Positions 55,091 to 63,700 of a stretch of DNA of 64,000 nt are shown here, piece after piece. The DNA is taken from contig SUGL01000014.1 of assembly GCA_004963905.1 (NCBI GenBank), positions 62,001-126,000 of the forward strand. The letters run 5' to 3'. Within the stretch, counting starts at the first letter, position 1; each line of letters starts with the position of its first letter. The translations under genes were made by a program, and so were the position numbers. This DNA comes from Mesorhizobium sp. Lineage in GTDB: Bacteria; Pseudomonadota; Alphaproteobacteria; Rhizobiales; Rhizobiaceae. The notes beneath the pieces were generated by a model, which did no database searches, was not told the origin of the DNA, and was given only the letters and a program-made list of their open reading frames with translations.

Positions 55091-56170
55091 TCAGATGGCC
55101 GCGTTCAACGCCGCGTAGTAGCCGGCATAGTCCGGACGCTTCTTCAGCACCGTCTCCAGATATTCCTCCAGCACGACCTTGTCCTGGACCGGATCCTTGA
55201 CGATGGCGCCGACCAGGCTCGGCGCCAGGCCTTCGGCATGCAGTTGGCCGCCGTCGAACCATGCCGCCTGGCTGAGGCCGCTGATCATCGTGGCGATCGC
55301 CTCGGCGGTGGAGAGCGAGCCCGACGGCGTCTTCAGCGTCACCTTGCCGTCCGAGGTCGCGCCGGAGCGCAGCTCGCGGAAGATGGTGAGCACGCGGGCG
55401 ATCTCCTCGCCGACATTTTTCGGGACCGGCAGGTCCAGCCCGCCGGCCATCTCGCCGACGCGCCTGGAGACGATGGAGACCTCTTCCGCCATATCCTCCG
55501 GCAGAGGCAGCACCACGACGTTGAAGCGCCGCTTCAGAGCCGAGGAGAGTTCGTTGACGCCCTTGTCGCGATTGTTGGCCGTGGCGATGATGTTGAAGCC
55601 GCGCTGCGCGTAAATCGAGGTGTTCAATTCCGGCACCGGCATCATCTTTTCGGACAGCACGGTGATCAGCGTGTCCTGCACGTCGGAACCCATGCGCGTC
55701 AGCTCTTCGAGGCGACAAAGCTTGCCTTCCTGCATGGCGCGGTAGAGCGGCGTCGGCACCAGCGCCTCCTGGCTCGGACCTTTTGCCAGAAGCTGGGCAT
55801 AGTTCCAGCCATAGCGGATCTGGTTCTCGTCGGTGCCGGCCGTGCATTGCACGATCAGCGTCGAGTTTCCCATGATGGCGCCGGCGAGATGTTCCGAGAC
55901 CCAGGACTTCGCCGTTCCCGGCACGCCGAGCAGAAGCAGCGCCCGGTCGGTCGCGAGCGTCGCGACCGCGGTTTCCATCAGTTGGCGGCGGCCGACATAT
56001 TTCGGCGTGATGAGCGTGCCGTCGCTCGCCTTGCCGCCCATCAGGTAAGTGAGGACGGCCTTGGGCGACAGGCTCCAGCCGGCAGGCTTTTGCCGATCAT
56101 CGTCGCGCGCGAGCGCCTGCAGTTCGGCGGCGTAGACCTGCTCGGCCGGAAGGCGGATGGCTGCGTTCAT
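55091..56170 (-). CDS. MoxR-type AAA+ ATPase
   Basis: A 359-residue AAA+ protein. Walker A GVPGTAKS is at residues 82-89, sensor 1 IIATANNRDKG near 193, and arginine finger RRF near 213. Walker B is unusual: LCRLEEL (151-157) has Glu where the first Asp of DE is expected. MoxR ATPases remodel or load partner proteins, often with VWA proteins. It is third in the five-gene operon, between DUF5691 and DUF5682. Confidence 0.93.
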   Translation of the reverse strand: MNAAIRLPAEQVYAAELQALARDDDRQKPAGWSLSPKAVLTYLMGGKASDGTLITPKYVGRRQLMETAVATLATDRALLLLGVPGTAKSWVSEHLAGAIMGNSTLIVQCTAGTDENQIRYGWNYAQLLAKGPSQEALVPTPLYRAMQEGKLCRLEELTRMGSDVQDTLITVLSEKMMPVPELNTSIYAQRGFNIIATANNRDKGVNELSSALKRRFNVVVLPLPEDMAEEVSIVSRRVGEMAGGLDLPVPKNVGEEIARVLTIFRELRSGATSDGKVTLKTPSGSLSTAEAIATMISGLSQAAWFDGGQLHAEGLAPSLVGAIVKDPVQDKVVLEEYLETVLKKRPDYAGYYAALNAAI

Positions 56171-56189
56171 GCGATCTTCTCCGGGTTGA

Positions 56190-57626
56190 TCATCTGGTTG
56201 GGTTTCCGGCCAGCGCCGCGTTGAGGCGCAGCAGGCCGAGCGATGGGGAAGCGGGCGGCAGGCCGGCGGCGACGACCTCGCCGATTAATTTTTCCGCCGT
56301 AACCGGATTGGCCAGAAAGCCTATGGCTTCGAGATACTGCTCGGCGCTTCGTTTCGTGACGTCGTTGTCACCCGAGACGGCGGAACGCAGCGCCGAAAGC
56401 GCCTTGCCGTTTGCAAGATCGCCCCATTCGAGCCAGCCTGCTTCCGCGCCTTCGATCAGGTTGAGCGCGGCCAGATTTTGCGCATCATTGAGGATCTGCC
56501 TGATCAGCACACGCTTCCTGCCGCCGTCCAAACGCAACATGAGCTGGAGGACGAGAAGCGCCAGCTTGCCGCCGGCGGCGACAAGCAAATCCGCCAAGCA
56601 GGCCACCGCCGCATCGCCGCCGGACACCGAGACCATCCGAACGAGAAAGAAATCGGCGCCGTCATCGATGCCGAACTGCCACGCGCCGATGAAATCGGAC
56701 TCCGTCTTGCCGAAGCGAGCGACGAGATCGCCGAAGTAACAGGATGCGAACAAATCGGCGCGGCGTGCCTGTTGCGCAGGCGATTTGAGCTTTATCGGCG
56801 CGTAGGTGAAGCGGCGGCGGATGAAGCCGGCCTTGCCTTCCTCGATGAAAGCGGCGAGCTCAGCTGTCGAATCTTCCGACCCGCCATCCGTTGGATTGCC
56901 GCGTTCCCCCAATCTTGCCAGCAGCCGGCCGGCCATTTCGCGCACCTTGCCCGAGCGGTCGGCGGACAGGCTCTTCAGAAACGGAACGTCATCGGCATTG
57001 AGGCCGAAGCGCAAGAGTTCAATGAGCGCCAGCCTGACCTCCGCCGGCTCGCTTGCTCCCTTGGTCTCGATAAGAGTACGCGCCAAGGCAGGCATGGTGC
57101 GCCGTAAATCGACCAGCGCGGTAAGGCGCGCGGCGGGATAGAAATCATCCCAGGTCTCCGCCGTCAGATGCTCGCGTCGGGACTGTTTTTCGCTGTCCGC
57201 GCCCGCCTGCCAGTCGACCCACGGAGCATAGACGTCCGGACTTTCTTGATATGACGCGGCGGGCATCCAATCCATCGGATGCAGCACGAAGCCGCGGCTG
57301 GCGACCAGCGCGGCCACGCGGGTCTTGAGCCTCGCATCGGCCGCATATTTCAATGCGGCACGCAGCAACGGCCGCAGCCGTTCGGGAAGCATCGGCAGGG
57401 CCAGAACCGGCAGCGGCGGACGCCGCTTTAAGATTTTCGGCGCCGCCGGGCGAAGCGCGACATCGAGCGCTTGAGCGGCGATGACCAACAGCCGCCGCTC
57501 CTGCTCGTCGGGGCTGGCGGCAGCGGCAAGCTCCTTCCACTCGGGCGGCGCAAGCTCGAAACCGGCGCCGCCCGAAATCCAGCCGTCGCGCAATCGTGCC
57601 AGCCCTGCCTGCTCCAGCTCGTTCAT
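56190..57626 (-). CDS. DUF5691-family protein
   Basis: A 478-residue protein made largely of short helical repeats, HEAT-like in appearance (for example VPFLKSLSADRSGKVREMAGRLLARLGERG near residue 220), so it is probably a scaffold. No catalytic motif is visible. ATG 57626 overlaps the SWIM-gene stop (ATGA), giving translational coupling; the frame open to 57788 lies inside that gene. It lies 19 bp before moxR. Confidence 0.85.
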   Translation of the reverse strand: MNELEQAGLARLRDGWISGGAGFELAPPEWKELAAAASPDEQERRLLVIAAQALDVALRPAAPKILKRRPPLPVLALPMLPERLRPLLRAALKYAADARLKTRVAALVASRGFVLHPMDWMPAASYQESPDVYAPWVDWQAGADSEKQSRREHLTAETWDDFYPAARLTALVDLRRTMPALARTLIETKGASEPAEVRLALIELLRFGLNADDVPFLKSLSADRSGKVREMAGRLLARLGERGNPTDGGSEDSTAELAAFIEEGKAGFIRRRFTYAPIKLKSPAQQARRADLFASCYFGDLVARFGKTESDFIGAWQFGIDDGADFFLVRMVSVSGGDAAVACLADLLVAAGGKLALLVLQLMLRLDGGRKRVLIRQILNDAQNLAALNLIEGAEAGWLEWGDLANGKALSALRSAVSGDNDVTKRSAEQYLEAIGFLANPVTAEKLIGEVVAAGLPPASPSLGLLRLNAALAGNPTR

Positions 57627-59035
57627 GACAGGTCGAGCCTCCCGATGCTGCTTTGCGATGCCAGGAGCTCGAGCCTGGCACCGTTCCAGAGCGCTGCCGT
57701 CGCCGCGAGGTCGAAGCCGAGCAAAGTCTGGCTGACGGAACCCGCGACAGGCAAGGCGATGCCGTGCGGATCGCCGGCCGGCTGCCACCAGGCGCCGTCC
57801 TTCTCATCCAGCGCGATGGCACCCGCCGGCAGGATGATGGGGCAATCCGAGAGCCAGGGCGCGCCATCCTGGAACGCGGCGTAAGCGGCCAGCGGATCGC
57901 CGGTAGCGTCTTCAGCGAAAGTTGGCCACGCGCCCGGCGCCGCATCGCCCAGCCGTTCCGCGACCAGTGCGCGGAGCGGATTGCGGGACGGATAGAACAC
58001 CAGCCTCGCCTTGAAGCGATCCCCCGGCGCGAAGGCGCCGGAGCGCCGCCCGGCCGATGCCGGAAAGAAGTCGAGCAGGACCGCAAAGCGAGGCGTGGGG
58101 CCTTTCAGATCGAGCAGCCACGTCGCGTGGCTGACCAAACCATCGCGGCGAGTCTCGATCTTCTCGCCAAGCACCTCCCAGTCGCTCTCGACCTGGACGG
58201 CGTTCGGATCGGCGAGGATCTGGTCGCGTGTTTCCGACGTCGAAATCAGACGTTTCAGCTCGGCGTCGTCGGGCGCGGCGCGCCAGGCCTTGGCGATGAG
58301 CACCAGCTTGCCGAGCTCGCGGATCGCAGCGTCCGGCCGCTCCTCGCCGCGCAGTGCCATCAGCCGCGCCGGCAGCTCGTCGATACGACCGGCCAAAGCG
58401 GTCGCCTTCAGGTCGACAAGCCTTGCGGCGATGCGGCGACAGCGCTCGCTGCTGGCGTCGACAAATCCGGCAAGGCCAAGCCGAAGCTGGTCGGCAATCC
58501 ACTGGTCGAGCTCATCGAGCGCCGCCGAAACCGCGGTTCGCGTGTCCTCGACCCGCTTGCGCTGTGCCGCCTCGCGGCGCTCGGCGGCCGCGGCGTCTTC
58601 GACCGGGGCGCTTTCCTCAGGCCGCGCGGCCTCGTCGATGCTCTTGCCTTCGGCGCGTGCTGGCGCTGCCGTCGGCGGCTGACCCGGCTTGCGGCGGCGG
58701 CCAAGCCAGTCGTTCACCCATTCCGGCGTCTGATCGACTTGGGCGAAACTGTCTGGCGCGGTGGCGCCGATCCACATCAGCGCCAGAATGTGCTTGCACG
58801 GAAACTTGCGCGACGGACAGGTGCATTTATAGCCGTGATCCGACGTATCGAATGCGACCCGGTAGGGATTCGAGCCGGAGCCCTGGCATTCGCCCCAGAT
58901 CAGCGGCAGCTGTTCATGCGCTTCAAGCCGGGGCCAGTTCGACCGCTTGGTCAGCTTGGCGGCGGCGCCAAGCGAGGCCTGATCGGGGGCTAAAGCCTCG
59001 ATTGTTTTCAAATCCAGCTGCAAACCGCCCCCCAT
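57623..59035 (-). CDS. SWIM zinc-finger protein
   Basis: A 470-residue protein whose N-terminus has a SWIM zinc finger: Cys71-x-Cys73-x6-Cys80-x-His82 (CTCPSRKFPCKH). A polar Ala/Glu-rich linker (about 110-170) and a helical region follow. SWIM fingers bind nucleic acid or proteins. It is the first gene of the operon SWIM-DUF5691-MoxR-DUF5682-VWA and probably acts as the recognition subunit; that role is inferred. Start ATG 59035. Confidence 0.9.
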   Translation of the reverse strand: MGGGLQLDLKTIEALAPDQASLGAAAKLTKRSNWPRLEAHEQLPLIWGECQGSGSNPYRVAFDTSDHGYKCTCPSRKFPCKHILALMWIGATAPDSFAQVDQTPEWVNDWLGRRRKPGQPPTAAPARAEGKSIDEAARPEESAPVEDAAAAERREAAQRKRVEDTRTAVSAALDELDQWIADQLRLGLAGFVDASSERCRRIAARLVDLKATALAGRIDELPARLMALRGEERPDAAIRELGKLVLIAKAWRAAPDDAELKRLISTSETRDQILADPNAVQVESDWEVLGEKIETRRDGLVSHATWLLDLKGPTPRFAVLLDFFPASAGRRSGAFAPGDRFKARLVFYPSRNPLRALVAERLGDAAPGAWPTFAEDATGDPLAAYAAFQDGAPWLSDCPIILPAGAIALDEKDGAWWQPAGDPHGIALPVAGSVSQTLLGFDLAATAALWNGARLELLASQSSIGRLDLS

Positions 59036-59141
59036 GACCCCGAAGCATCACGTCGCGACGATTGATAGCCGTTTGCGGCGCGCCGGTGTAGCTCCAGCCG
59101 CAGCAAAATTCAGGCCTTATCTAATGTCGCGTTGCCCTGCC

Positions 59142-59855
59142 TCAGGCGGGCATGGCGGTATCGGCTCCGCCGAGATAGAGCCGGTGCAGTTCGTCCGGCG
59201 ATTGGCGAAGATTGCCGCAGTCGCCGTCGTAGACGACGCGGCCGCGGCGCATGACATAGGCGCGGTCGCCGATCGACAACGCGAGTGCTGCGAACTGCTC
59301 GACGAGAAGCACCGCCAGGCCATCGTCGGCGAGCCTGCGCACCGCCGTCATCAGCCGCGTGACGATGACCGGCGCCAGGCCGGCCGACATCTCGTCGATC
59401 AGCAGCACCTTCGGGCGGGTGAGAAGCGCCCGCGCGATGACCAGCATCTGCTGCTCGCCGCCGGAAAGCAGGCTCGCCTTCACCGCGCGGCGCTGCAGCA
59501 GCTCGGGAAAGAGCGCATAGGCCTCCTCGATGTCGGCGCCCGAATGCAGGCTGACGCGCAGGTTCTCTTCGGTCGTGAGCTGGCGGAAGACGGTGCGGCC
59601 CTGCTCGACATGAGCGAGGCCTTCGCGCGAGCGGGCGCCCGGCCGCGCCTTCTGCAGCTCATGGCCGTCGATGGCGATTACGCCGCCGGCGACAGGGATG
59701 ATGCCCGACAGGCCCTCGAGCAGCGTCGTCTTGCCGGCGCCATTGGCACCGAGCACGACGCTGATCGCGCCGCTCTCGGCGACGAGGTCGACCGAGGTGA
59801 CGACGGGAAGCTCGGCGCGATTGATCGACAGGTTGGAAACGACGAGCCTGCTCAT
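59142..59855 (-). CDS. branched-chain-type ABC transporter ATP-binding protein (LivF-like)
   Basis: A 237-residue ATPase with Walker A GANGAGKTT near residue 36, signature LSGGEQQMLVIARALL near 136 and Walker B VLLIDEMSAGLAP near 155. The frame open up to 61307 is an overlap of the fused LivM-LivG gene. ATG 59855 overlaps that gene's stop (ATGA). It is the last gene of the operon. Confidence 0.93.
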   Translation of the reverse strand: MSRLVVSNLSINRAELPVVTSVDLVAESGAISVVLGANGAGKTTLLEGLSGIIPVAGGVIAIDGHELQKARPGARSREGLAHVEQGRTVFRQLTTEENLRVSLHSGADIEEAYALFPELLQRRAVKASLLSGGEQQMLVIARALLTRPKVLLIDEMSAGLAPVIVTRLMTAVRRLADDGLAVLLVEQFAALALSIGDRAYVMRRGRVVYDGDCGNLRQSPDELHRLYLGGADTAMPA

Positions 59856-61570
59856 GCCGCCACGCTCTCTTCCTCGATGCCGAGATAGGCCTTCTTCACC
59901 GCGCGCTCGCCCAGCACCTTGGCCGGCGCGCCGGAGGCGATCACCTGGCCGAAATCGAGCACCGTGACGTCCGAACAGACTGCCCGCACCAGGTCCATGT
60001 CGTGTTCGACCAAAAGCACCGCCGAGCCGAACAGTCTTGGAATCTCGGCTATGCGCCGGCCAAGCCGCAGCGTCTCCTGATGCGACTGGCCGGCGGCCGG
60101 CTCGTCGAGCAAGACGACCGCCGGGCGGGCCGCGACGACGCCGGCGACGTCGAGCAGCCGCCTTGTGCCGGCATCGACCGATGCGACCAGCGTGTCGGGA
60201 TGCGGGCAGTCCAGCCAGTCGAGCACCGCCTTGGTCTCGCTCGCCGAAAGGCCCTTGGCGGCCAAAGCCAGATAACCGCCGACGGTGAGTTCCGGCGCGA
60301 TGCGGTTGGTCTGCCAGCTGCGGCGCACGCCTTCGCGGGCGCGCAGATGCGCCGGAACGCCTTCGAGCGGCCTGTCGCCCAACCGAACGCTGCCCTGATA
60401 GGATGACAGGAAGCCGGCGACGGCATCGATGAAGGTCGACTTGCCGGCGCCGTTCGGGCCGATCAGTCCCGCCACCGTGCCGGCGGCAACCGTCAGGCTG
60501 ACATTGTTCAGCGCGACGACACTGCCGTAGCGGACCGTCAAGCCCTCTATGGTGAGCGCAGGACCTGCAGAACGCTCGACCGCCTCCGGCAATTCCGACA
60601 GGGATACGGCGGCAGCCTTCGAAGCGCGGGCCGACAGCAGCTTGCGGAACTGGCGCCTGAAGGTTTCGCTCATCGTCTCGCCGGTCGACAGTGCCTGGGT
60701 GGCGCCGATGGCGAACAGCACGTTGCCGATGTCCTGCGGCCAATCCAGCCGGCGCAGGATTTCCGGGAACATGACGACCAGCAGGCCGCCGATGATCGCG
60801 CCCTCGGCAAAATGCGCGCCGGTCATCACCGACACCGCATAGAGCGAGAGCGACTGCATCATGCTGAAATTCTCGGAGACCAGCGTGCCGAGATAGCCGG
60901 CAAGCAGGCCGCCGGAGATGCCGGCGACGAAGGCGCTGATGGCGAAGGCCGAAAGCTTGGCGGTGGCGATGCTGACGCCATGCGCGGCGGCAGCGCGCTC
61001 CGAATGGCGCACCGCCAGCCAGGACGCGCCGAGCCGCGAACGGCTGACGAATTCGAGCGCCACGGCGATGGTCACGTAGAAGGCCAGCACGAAGACGAAA
61101 TAGCCCTCGTCGCTGTCGAACAGCTCCGGCCGCGGCACCTGCAGGAAATCGGTCTGACCGGGATAGGTCATGGTGGCCAGGATGGTGTCGAAAGCGGTGG
61201 CGAAGGAGAGCGTGACGATGGCGAGGTTGATGCCGCGCAGCCTCAGTGCCGGCAGGCCGATGGCGATGCCGAGCGGCACCGACGCCAGGCCGCCGATCAG
61301 GATCCATGTGGCCAGTCCGCCGGGCGCCTCGGCGAGATTGAGATAGCCGACCGTCCAGGCGCCGACGCCGGCGAAAGACATCTGGCAGAGCGCGATCATG
61401 CCGGTGCGGCCGGCGACGAGACCAAGGCTCTGCAAGGCAACGCCGGTGATCAGCATCGAGGTGGCAAGAAACACCCAGTAGGACGGCAGCAGGCCGGCAT
61501 AGGCAACGCCGCCGGCGACCAGCGCCACGACAATGGCGATCAACGAGGCCCGAAGACTAGCGCGCTTCAT
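59852..61570 (-). CDS. fused permease and ATP-binding protein (LivM-LivG fusion)
   Basis: A 572-residue protein. Residues 1-300 are the LivM permease (eight or more helices, including TGMIALCQMSFAGVGAWTVGY). A linker of about 30 polar residues follows, then a full LivG ATPase: Walker A GPNGAGKST near residue 367, VLLDEPAAGQSHQE near 488 and switch His (VEHDMD) near 520. Fusions of these two components occur naturally in LIV-type transporters. It overlaps livH by 14 bases. ATG 61570 is used; the frame to 61750 runs inside livH. Confidence 0.93.
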   Translation of the reverse strand: MKRASLRASLIAIVVALVAGGVAYAGLLPSYWVFLATSMLITGVALQSLGLVAGRTGMIALCQMSFAGVGAWTVGYLNLAEAPGGLATWILIGGLASVPLGIAIGLPALRLRGINLAIVTLSFATAFDTILATMTYPGQTDFLQVPRPELFDSDEGYFVFVLAFYVTIAVALEFVSRSRLGASWLAVRHSERAAAAHGVSIATAKLSAFAISAFVAGISGGLLAGYLGTLVSENFSMMQSLSLYAVSVMTGAHFAEGAIIGGLLVVMFPEILRRLDWPQDIGNVLFAIGATQALSTGETMSETFRRQFRKLLSARASKAAAVSLSELPEAVERSAGPALTIEGLTVRYGSVVALNNVSLTVAAGTVAGLIGPNGAGKSTFIDAVAGFLSSYQGSVRLGDRPLEGVPAHLRAREGVRRSWQTNRIAPELTVGGYLALAAKGLSASETKAVLDWLDCPHPDTLVASVDAGTRRLLDVAGVVAARPAVVLLDEPAAGQSHQETLRLGRRIAEIPRLFGSAVLLVEHDMDLVRAVCSDVTVLDFGQVIASGAPAKVLGERAVKKAYLGIEEESVAA

Positions 61571-62426
61571 CCCAGCGGGCCTCCCGCTGCGACCAGAGAA
61601 GAACGGCAAGCACCACCAGGAACGGAATGGCGCTGCGATACTGGCTGATGCTGTCGACGGAGCTTGCCAGGCCTTCGACGATGCCCAGCGCGATACCGCC
61701 GGCCAGTGTCCGCCAGAAGCTGCGGAAGACGCCGACGAGCGCCGCCGCAAGGGCCGGCACGACCAGCAGGCTCAGCGTCATGAAGTTCGGCGAGCGCTGC
61801 GGCGCAATGATCATCAGCGCGAAGGTGGTGAAGGCGCCGGTCATGCCCCACACCAGCAACGACAGGAGCTGCACGCGCACGCCGAGCAGCTCGGCCGCCA
61901 TCGGCCGGTCGGCTAGCGCGCGCAGATTGAGTCCTATCCTGGTCCTGTTGAGGAAGAGGTCCGAGAGGATGGTGAACAGCACCGCCAGCCCGATGGTGAG
62001 CACCGAGGCGATGGTCACCTCGACACCGGCGAGGCGAAAGGCGGAACCCGGGAACAGCTCCGGCATGTTGTGCGGATGCTGGCCGCCGGTAAGGCGAAGG
62101 CCGACAGCAATCAGGCCGACGAGCAACGCCACCGTCACCGCCGCCTTGGTCGAGGCGCTCGCCTCGCCGAACCACCGTGTCATGACGTAGCCGACGGCAA
62201 CGCCGGTCAGCGTGCCGGCCACAATGCCCGCCAGCACCGAGGACCAGATCGGGAAGCCGGCTTCGAACAGCGCGATCAGCACGAAGGTGCCTGCAGCGCC
62301 AATCGCGGCCCCAGTGAAGTTCACCACCGAGACAAGCCTGTAGGTGAAGACGGCGCAGACGCCGAGCAAGGCATAGGTGCCCCCGGCCGTCAGTCCCGCC
62401 ACGGCGGATGTAAGCAACGCGTTCAT
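61557..62426 (-). CDS. branched-chain-type ABC transporter permease (LivH-like)
   Basis: A 289-residue permease with eight or nine helices; it begins TAGGTYALLGVCAVFTYRLVSVVNF, a LivH-type start, and carries GFNLRAL-type LNLRALADRPMAAELLG near residue 168. ATG 62426 follows GGGAC. It forms the channel with the fused LivM-LivG protein. Confidence 0.93.
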   Translation of the reverse strand: MNALLTSAVAGLTAGGTYALLGVCAVFTYRLVSVVNFTGAAIGAAGTFVLIALFEAGFPIWSSVLAGIVAGTLTGVAVGYVMTRWFGEASASTKAAVTVALLVGLIAVGLRLTGGQHPHNMPELFPGSAFRLAGVEVTIASVLTIGLAVLFTILSDLFLNRTRIGLNLRALADRPMAAELLGVRVQLLSLLVWGMTGAFTTFALMIIAPQRSPNFMTLSLLVVPALAAALVGVFRSFWRTLAGGIALGIVEGLASSVDSISQYRSAIPFLVVLAVLLWSQREARWDEAR

Positions 62427-62444
62427 CTGTTGTCCCGTTCCGAA

Positions 62445-62472
62445 GGACGGCACGGCAGCCGCCGCGCCGTCC
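62445..62472 (-). other. hairpin between binding-protein and livH genes
   Basis: GGACGGC (62445-62451) and GCCGTCC (62466-62472) form a stem just after the binding-protein stop; no T-run is seen. Such stems often favour higher binding-protein expression. Confidence 0.45.
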
Positions 62473-62486
62473 GATTCAGGCGACCA

Positions 62487-63671
62487 TCACTTGGCTTGCG
62501 GCAGCACGACCCAGTCCGGCGTCTCGACCTTCCAGGCGCCGTTCTCGAGCTTCATCACCTTGGTGGCCTGCATCGGCGAATGCGCCTTGGCCTTGCCGAA
62601 GACGTAAGGAGAGCCGGCGAGCGGGTTGGTGAGCGGCTGCATGTCGTGCAGCGCCTTGGCGACGCTTTCGCGCGTGACCTCGCCGTCGATCGAAGCGACC
62701 ACCTTGAGGAACAGCTCGGCGGCGAGATAGCCGCCCTGCGAGAAGGCGGTGAGCGGCCGGTTCGCCTTCTGCATGTCGGCGATCCACTCGGCGTTCGCGG
62801 CTGAGTTCTTCTCGGTATAGGGCTCCCACTCGGTGCCGACATAGATCGGCTGCTTGGTGTCGGAGAGCGCCTTGGCGACCTGCTCGGTATAGCCTGGCGC
62901 CAGGAACAGCCAGTCGATACCGGTGATCTTCTGCGCGTCGACGGTCTTGATCAGCTGCACCACCTGCGGCTCGACCTGATTGGTCAGCACCGCGTCGCAG
63001 CCGGCATCACGCGCCTTGATGACATAGGGTGTCAGATCGCCCTGGAAGGGCAGCGTCAGGTCGATCAGATGGATCTTCTGGCCGCTGATCTTCTCCCAGT
63101 TCTCGATCGCCTTCTTGTAGGCCTCCTGGGTGCCGCCGATGATGATGAAGAAAGCGCAGAGTTTTTTCGTCTTCAGCTCATTGGCGGCGTAGTAGGCCAT
63201 TGCGGTCGAGAGCGTGTAGGGCCCGACATTGACCGGCGCGACATTGGGCGAGGAGAAGCAGGCGGCGTCGACGCCGAGACCCTGGACGGAGAGGATCTTC
63301 TTGCGGCTGTAGGTGGCGGAGTTGACGGCGCAGTCGAGCAGGCTTGCCGAGCCGACCAGCGCCACCGCCTCCTTGTTGTCGATCAGGTCGCGCGCGGCTT
63401 GTGCCGCGACCGCCGGGTCGGCCTTGTCGTCGGCGATCGTGTAGTCGATCTTGCAGCCATTGATGCCGCCGGCGGCATTCACCGCATCGAAGGCTGCCTG
63501 GGTGGCCTTCGGCACCTCGGAGAAATCGGCCGGACCGGTGACGGTCGATACGGCGCCGACCTTGATCGCGCCGTCCTTGCAGGTCGGGCCGGCGGCAGAA
63601 GCCGTGCCGGCCATGGCGGCAAGACCGATGCCGGCCAACGCTGCCGCGAGCAGTCTCGATTTCCAATGCAT
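62487..63671 (-). CDS. branched-chain-type ABC transporter substrate-binding protein
   Basis: A 394-residue periplasmic protein. Signal peptide about residues 1-26 (ends GTASA); the mature part starts with GAIKVGAVSTVTGPA, the family pattern for LivJ/AmiC-like binding proteins, and has several cysteines (e.g. TCKDG, NGCKID, LDCAVN) that probably pair as disulfides. ATG 63671 has GGGAGAG upstream. The ligand is not evident; amides, amino acids and urea-like compounds are all possible. It is first of the transporter genes, 30 bp after the GTPase gene. Confidence 0.92.
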   Translation of the reverse strand: MHWKSRLLAAALAGIGLAAMAGTASAAGPTCKDGAIKVGAVSTVTGPADFSEVPKATQAAFDAVNAAGGINGCKIDYTIADDKADPAVAAQAARDLIDNKEAVALVGSASLLDCAVNSATYSRKKILSVQGLGVDAACFSSPNVAPVNVGPYTLSTAMAYYAANELKTKKLCAFFIIIGGTQEAYKKAIENWEKISGQKIHLIDLTLPFQGDLTPYVIKARDAGCDAVLTNQVEPQVVQLIKTVDAQKITGIDWLFLAPGYTEQVAKALSDTKQPIYVGTEWEPYTEKNSAANAEWIADMQKANRPLTAFSQGGYLAAELFLKVVASIDGEVTRESVAKALHDMQPLTNPLAGSPYVFGKAKAHSPMQATKVMKLENGAWKVETPDWVVLPQAK

Positions 63672-63700
63672 GTTTTCACTCTCCCATTTTTGTTTTCGGT

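Noticed and set aside
52790..56224. 1144-codon open frame on the plus strand
   Set aside because: It is antisense to DUF5682 and MoxR, both of which have clear motifs; the plus-strand translation has none.
59142..61307. 721-residue LivF fusion protein
   Set aside because: The first part is an out-of-frame reading of the LivM-LivG gene; LivF starts at 59855 by ATGA overlap.
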